A DNA stretch of 8,190 nt, taken from contig CANPGX010000039.1 of NCBI GenBank assembly GCA_947573745.1, positions 1 through 8,190 on the forward strand. The letters run 5' to 3'. The DNA is from an uncultured Erysipelotrichaceae bacterium. Lineage in GTDB: Bacteria; Bacillota_I; Bacilli_A; Erysipelotrichales; Coprobacillaceae. Below, in pieces: positions 5,353-8,190 of the stretch (the first letter of the stretch is position 1; every line of letters begins with the position of its first letter). A program made the translations under genes and the position numbers. The notes under the pieces were generated by a model, which was not told the DNA's origin, searched no databases, and was given only the letters and a program-made list of their open reading frames with translations.

Positions 5353-6660
5353 ATGATACAAGGTGTTGTAGCAATCGTCGGACGTCCGAATGTAGGAAAA
5401 TCAACCATTTTTAATCGTATCGTAGGAGAACGTGTTTCTATTGTAGAAGATACACCTGGTGTAACACGAGATCGTATTTATGCTGTAGCCTCATGGCTGA
5501 CAAGAGAATTTCGTATCATTGATACAGGGGGTATTGAGATCAAGGATGCTTCTTTTTCACAGCAGATCAGAGCTCAGGCAGAAATTGCTATTGAAGAAGC
5601 TGATGTGATCGTTTTTGTTGTGAATGGCCGTGAAGGGGTTGTAGAAGAAGATAAATATGTTGCCCGTATGTTGTGGAGAAGTCATAAACCTGTGATTTTA
5701 GCCGTCAATAAAATTGATGATATTGATTTAAAAGATCATATCTATGATTTTTATGAACTAGGTATCGGAGATCCGATGGCTATTTCAGGAAGTCATGGTA
5801 TTGGGATGGGAGATTTATTAGATGAAATTGTCCATCTTTTACCAACTGTCGAAGAAAATATCCATCAAGAAGAAATTCGTTTTTCATTAATTGGAAGACC
5901 TAATGTAGGTAAGTCAAGTTTAACGAATGCTTTATTGAAAGAAGAACGGGTCATTGTTTCAGAAGTAGCTGGAACAACTAGAGATGCGATTGATTCTTAT
6001 TTTGAAAGAGATGGTAAAAAGTATGCTGTAGTGGATACTGCAGGGATGCGTAAACGGGGTAAGATTTATGAGAATGTTGAAAAATACTCTGTATTACGTG
6101 CCTTACGTGCCATTGAAAAAAGTGATGTAGTGGTTGTTTTAGTCGATGGTCATGAGGAAATTATTGAGCAAGATAAACATGTTGCTGGTTATGCTCATGA
6201 ATCTGGTAAAGGTGTCGTGCTTGTGGTTAATAAATGGGATTTGGTAACTAAAGATGAAAAAACGATGGCAAAAGTAGAAAAGAAGCTTCGTGAAACGTTT
6301 AAATATTTAGATTATGCAAGAATTGTTTTCTTATCTGCACTGAAAGGCCAACGTGTAGAACAACTGTTACCCTTAGTGAATGAAGCTTATGAAAATAACC
6401 AAAGACGTATTTCAACAAGTTTATTGAATGATGTTTTAATGGATGCACAACTCATGAATCCAACAACGACCTTTAATGGGGGAAGATTGAAGATTTATTA
6501 TGCAAACCAAGTGAGTGTAGCACCACCAACCTTTGTTTTATTTGTGAATGATCCGTCTTACCTTCATTTTAGTTATAAGCGTTATTTAGAAAATCAAGTG
6601 CGTGAACGCTTTAATTTTGAAGGAACACCGATTCATTTCATTTTAAGAAAAAGAGATTAG
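5353..6660 (+). CDS. der: Ribosome-assembly GTPase Der (EngA)
   Basis: Der is an essential GTPase that assists maturation of the 50S ribosomal subunit. Two consecutive GTPase domains are visible. The first has GRPNVGKS (10-17), DTPGVTRDR (33-41), DTGG (57-60) and NKID (119-122). The second has GRPNVGKSS (181-189), GTTRD (207-211), DTAGMRKRG (228-236) and NKWD (293-296). A KH-like RNA-binding domain fills residues 350-435 and ends at a basic LRKRD. The length of 435 residues is standard and nothing is missing. AGGTGA (5343-5348), overlapping the cmk stop, lies 5 nt before the ATG, so the two genes are probably translated in tandem. gpsA follows after 18 nt. Confidence 0.97.
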   Translation: MIQGVVAIVGRPNVGKSTIFNRIVGERVSIVEDTPGVTRDRIYAVASWLTREFRIIDTGGIEIKDASFSQQIRAQAEIAIEEADVIVFVVNGREGVVEEDKYVARMLWRSHKPVILAVNKIDDIDLKDHIYDFYELGIGDPMAISGSHGIGMGDLLDEIVHLLPTVEENIHQEEIRFSLIGRPNVGKSSLTNALLKEERVIVSEVAGTTRDAIDSYFERDGKKYAVVDTAGMRKRGKIYENVEKYSVLRALRAIEKSDVVVVLVDGHEEIIEQDKHVAGYAHESGKGVVLVVNKWDLVTKDEKTMAKVEKKLRETFKYLDYARIVFLSALKGQRVEQLLPLVNEAYENNQRRISTSLLNDVLMDAQLMNPTTTFNGGRLKIYYANQVSVAPPTFVLFVNDPSYLHFSYKRYLENQVRERFNFEGTPIHFILRKRD

Positions 6661-6678
6661 TTTGAGAAAGGATAGCTT

Positions 6679-7089
6679 ATGAGTCGAATTGCTATTTTAG
6701 GAACTGGAAGCTGGGCTAGTGGTTTAGCCCAGGTTCTTTGCGATAATCATCATCAAGTACTCTGTTATGGTATTGATGAAAAAGAAATTAATGATTTAAA
6801 TGAGCATCATCAAAATACAAAGTATTTTCCTGGAGTTGCACTTCATCCAGAAATTCGTGCAACGTCTTCCTTAGAAGCTTGTTTAGAGGATGCTGATTAT
6901 ATATTGATCACGATTCCAACACAGTATGTTCGTTCAACCTTAGAGAAAGTCAAATCTCTTCTTAAAAAGAAAGTCACGATCATTAATGCCAGTAAAGGCT
7001 TTGATATGGAGACTAATATGCGTATGTCGGATACGATTCGTGATGTCTTACCAGATACGTGTAGAGAGGCTGTCGTTTCTTTAATTTGA
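6679..7089 (+). CDS. gpsA: N-terminal open fragment of gpsA (nucleotide-binding domain)
   Basis: This 136-residue fragment is what conventional translation would yield from the gpsA start. It contains the NAD(P)-binding Rossmann fold: GTGSWASGLA (8-17), where the usual third glycine of GxGxxG is Ala13, then TIPTQYVR (78-85) and NASKGF (103-108) with the conserved Lys106. It stops at VVSLI, just before the substrate-binding loop, and lacks the catalytic domain. Alone it could not be an active enzyme. Confidence 0.6.
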   Translation: MSRIAILGTGSWASGLAQVLCDNHHQVLCYGIDEKEINDLNEHHQNTKYFPGVALHPEIRATSSLEACLEDADYILITIPTQYVRSTLEKVKSLLKKKVTIINASKGFDMETNMRMSDTIRDVLPDTCREAVVSLI

Positions 7090-7119
7090 CCGAGTCATGC
7101 AGAAGAAGTGGTGTTGTGA

Positions 7120-7686
7120 ATGCTGACCACAGTTTGTGCGGGGTCATTATATTTATCCAAAGCTAAAAAGGTTAAAGAAAATTTTTCTAATGATTATTTT
7201 AGGGTTTATCGCAATAAAGATGAAATTGGTGCTGAATATGGCGTTGCTTTAAAGAATGTCATTGCTTTAGCGGCAGGAACCATTGCAGGATTAGGCTATG
7301 GAGACAATACGCGTGCAGCTTTAGTGACACGTGGTTTAGCTGAAATGGTACGTTATGGTTTAGCTAAAGGAGGACGCTTTGAAACGTATATGGGGTTAAC
7401 AGGAATTGGCGATTTGATTGTCACTTGTTCAAGTATTCATTCAAGAAACTTTCAAGCAGGTTATGATATTGGTAAAGCTAATGATGCTACAGCTTTTATG
7501 AGAGATAATCAAAAGACATGTGAAGGTATTCGTACATGTAAAGTCGTTTATGAGGACCTTAAACATTATCCAATGATTGAAATGCCTATTGTTGAAGCTG
7601 TTTATCATGTACTTTACGAACATGCTTTACCAAGTGATGAGATCAAACGTTTGATGTTACGTGAACTCAAGATTGAAAGTGAATAA
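7120..7686 (+). CDS. gpsA: C-terminal open fragment of gpsA (catalytic/substrate domain)
   Basis: The ATG at 7120 directly follows the second TGA and equals residue 148 of the full frame. The 188 residues carry the catalytic half: LKNVIALAAG with the active-site Lys (Lys45 of the fragment, 192 of the full frame) and its Asn, then GYGDNTRAALVTRG, GLTGIGDLIVTC and HSRN. Ribosomes ending at the TGA might restart here, but there is no good binding site upstream (only a GAAGAAGTGG-like run) and the PSHAEE loop would be lost. I treat it as part of the broken gene rather than a designed second subunit. Confidence 0.5.
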   Translation: MLTTVCAGSLYLSKAKKVKENFSNDYFRVYRNKDEIGAEYGVALKNVIALAAGTIAGLGYGDNTRAALVTRGLAEMVRYGLAKGGRFETYMGLTGIGDLIVTCSSIHSRNFQAGYDIGKANDATAFMRDNQKTCEGIRTCKVVYEDLKHYPMIEMPIVEAVYHVLYEHALPSDEIKRLMLRELKIESE

Positions 7687-7701
7687 TCTATTCACTTTTT
7701 T
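7676..7701 (+). terminator. Rho-independent terminator after gpsA
   Basis: A perfect 10-bp stem (7676-7685 with 7689-7698, 3-nt loop) leads into a T run ending at 7701. The left arm covers the last codons and part of the TAA stop of gpsA, so the hairpin closes the cmk-der-gpsA unit. Confidence 0.85.
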
Positions 7702-7720
7702 GATGTCTTTGCATAGGCTA
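7694..7720 (+). promoter_or_regulatory. Candidate sigma-K-type promoter of spoVIF
   Basis: CATAGGCTA (7712-7720) fits the late mother-cell sigma-K -10 consensus CATAnnnTA exactly. An AC dinucleotide (7694-7695), the core of the -35, lies 16 nt upstream inside the 3' arm of the gpsA terminator. B. subtilis spoVIF is a late mother-cell gene controlled by sigma-K. The predicted start falls within the ribosome binding site region (AGGAGG 7725-7730), an unusually short leader, so the site remains a candidate. Confidence 0.45.
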
Positions 7721-7737
7721 AGATAGGAGGTCATTTA

Positions 7738-7983
7738 ATGAGAAATCAAGATCAATTTCTAGATAAAGTATCCTCAAAAACACATGTTAAAAAAGAAGAT
7801 ATCTTATCTTTAGCTTCATCTTTGCAAAACAAAGATTTTAAAGACGAAACCAATTTAAGAGAACTGATTAGCAGTGTGTCAAAATTAGCTGGAAAACATG
7901 TGACACATGAACAGGAAGATAAAATTATTTCAATGGTACTTAATAACGATCTTTCGTCAAAAGTGGATAAAATGGTACCATAA
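7738..7983 (+). CDS. spoVIF: Stage VI sporulation protein F (spore coat assembly)
   Basis: This 81-residue soluble protein resembles SpoVIF (YjcC) of B. subtilis, which is made late in the mother cell and is needed for proper spore coat assembly. The resemblance is clearest in KKEDILSLASSLQNKDFKDE (18-37), followed by the Arg/Val/Ile-rich helix (residues 40-52) and a second short helix ending EDKIISMVLNND. It has no membrane segment or cysteines, and is helical and highly charged. A strong AGGAGG (7725-7730) sits 7 nt before the ATG. Terminators on both sides make it monocistronic. The identification is from memory of the family's sequence, not from a search. Confidence 0.75.
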   Translation: MRNQDQFLDKVSSKTHVKKEDILSLASSLQNKDFKDETNLRELISSVSKLAGKHVTHEQEDKIISMVLNNDLSSKVDKMVP

Positions 7984-7987
7984 AATT

Positions 7988-8030
7988 AAACTCTATTCTT
8001 TTGTTAGAATAGAGTTTTCTATTTATTTTT
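7988..8030 (+). terminator. Rho-independent terminator after spoVIF
   Basis: A 12-bp perfect stem (7988-7999 aaactctattct with 8006-8017) with a 6-nt loop is followed by a T-rich tail to 8030. It starts 5 nt after the spoVIF stop. Confidence 0.85.
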
Positions 8031-8046
8031 AGGTAAAATGAAAAAT

Positions 8047-8086
8047 ATATTTAAAATTTATATGTATGTGATATAATATTTAAAAT
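8047..8086 (+). repeat. Pair of 11-bp direct repeats around a promoter
   Basis: ATATTTAAAAT occurs at 8047-8057 and again at 8076-8086, 29 bp apart start to start. The second copy overlaps the end of the -10 element. It could be an operator, but the sequence is pure A/T in an A/T-rich spacer. Confidence 0.3.
8069..8077 (+). promoter_or_regulatory. Extended -10 promoter for the right-edge gene
   Basis: TGATATAAT (8069-8077) is a perfect extended -10 element (TGn plus TATAAT). No good -35 hexamer is visible at 15-18 nt upstream, where only A/T runs occur. The predicted start is near 8084, just ahead of the ribosome binding site. Confidence 0.6.
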
Positions 8087-8103
8087 AAAAGGAGGGGAAA
8101 TAT

Positions 8104-8190
8104 ATGTTTTATGATCATGTACAACTTATTCAAAAGGAAATAGATCCAAAAAGATTATACAATGGGGTCAAAGAGATTTCATCGTATCAT
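8104..8190 (+). CDS. N-terminal 29 codons of an unidentified protein (3' end outside window)
   Basis: ATG 8104 is preceded by a strong AAAGGAGGGG (8088-8097) at good spacing and by a promoter, and the frame is open to the window end. The visible peptide begins MFYDHVQLIQKEI and contains RLYNGVKEISSYH. The ending '..EIS.YH' faintly recalls the N-terminus of some zinc aminopeptidases of the M28 type, but 29 residues with no catalytic motif cannot support a call. Flanking terminators indicate a transcription unit separate from spoVIF. Confidence 0.7.
   Translation, partial: MFYDHVQLIQKEIDPKRLYNGVKEISSYH

Larger units (their letters stand above)
6679..7686 (+). pseudogene. gpsA: Glycerol-3-phosphate dehydrogenase [NAD(P)+] interrupted by two in-frame TGA codons
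   Basis: GpsA reduces dihydroxyacetone phosphate to sn-glycerol 3-phosphate, the backbone of membrane phospholipids. One continuous frame of 335 codons, the family's normal size, runs from ATG 6679 (AAAGGA 6 nt upstream) to TAA 7684. TGA at 7087 replaces the Gly of the near-invariant GPSHAEE motif, and TGA at 7117 stands where I expect Arg before MLTT. The nine codons between them (PSHAEEVVL) and everything outside are in frame and conserved, with no indels. The interruption is therefore two substitutions (GGA to TGA, CGA to TGA), not a frameshift. Because GpsA is normally needed for phospholipid synthesis and the remainder looks under selection, a very recent lesion, a sequence or assembly error, or readthrough are all possible. 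'Pseudogene' describes the sequence as given. Confidence 0.85.

Noticed and set aside
7087..7119. Recoding of TGA as selenocysteine, tryptophan or glycine in gpsA
   Set aside because: The two sites call for different residues (Gly and Arg), neither Cys nor Trp. The Trp codons I checked in the window are TGG. No single reassignment explains both, and no selenocysteine hairpin stands out after either TGA.
7441..7623. Antisense open frame across gpsA
   Set aside because: It lies opposite conserved GpsA coding sequence and has no start signals.
1..8190. CRISPR arrays, tRNA or rRNA genes, insertion sequences, prophage genes, toxin-antitoxin pairs
   Set aside because: No spaced repeats, cloverleaf-like sequence, terminal inverted repeats with transposase, or paired small genes were seen on either strand.

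Overview
The window reads as a chromosomal stretch of a low-GC, endospore-forming Firmicute. The evidence is the A/T-rich intergenic DNA, strong AGGAGG-type ribosome binding sites, Firmicute-type sigma-A promoters, and at least three sporulation genes (spmA, spmB, spoVIF) plus a dacB-like carboxypeptidase. The style (cmk-der-gpsA cluster, lone ferredoxin, very A/T-rich spacers) would suit an Erysipelotrichia/Coprobacillus-like gut bacterium, but that placement is inference and no marker here fixes it. Trp is written TGG wherever I checked and the genes end in TAA or TAG, so I use the standard bacterial code.

Left edge (1-335): the 3' end of a very A/T-rich unidentified gene, its terminator, and the control region of the next operon. 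That region holds a sigma-E-like promoter and a 13-bp inverted repeat whose loop carries the dacB ribosome binding site and start codon. Positions 336-3288 hold dacB-spmA-spmB-rluB, the same order as in Bacillus subtilis. The first three genes overlap by 8 nt and form a spore cortex/dehydration module. rluB, a ribosomal RNA pseudouridine synthase, has its own vegetative-type promoter inside the end of spmB and ends at a perfect 11-bp hairpin terminator.

Positions 3289-3556 hold no convincing gene, only a possible promoter and a short open frame. A minus-strand single-cluster ferredoxin gene (fer), with its own promoter and terminator, then diverges from a plus-strand unit: an unknown acidic, tail-anchored protein, then cmk (CMP kinase), der (ribosome-assembly GTPase) and gpsA (glycerol-3-phosphate dehydrogenase). 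A strong hairpin lies between the unknown gene and cmk with no room for a new promoter after it, so the core genes may be expressed by readthrough.

gpsA is the main anomaly. Its 335-codon frame is intact and has the family's key residues, but two in-frame TGA codons (7087 and 7117) bracket the conserved PSHAEE segment. Both are one base from the expected Gly and Arg codons. This is a recent pseudogene, a sequence error, or readthrough; I cannot tell which.

Right edge: after the gpsA terminator comes spoVIF, a small late-sporulation gene with a sigma-K-like promoter overlapping that terminator. A 12-bp-stem terminator follows, then an extended -10 promoter and the first 29 codons of an unidentified gene. 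I see no mobile element, CRISPR array, tRNA or rRNA. Apart from gpsA and the unknown membrane protein, this is an ordinary housekeeping and sporulation region, and I do not see a new multi-gene system.
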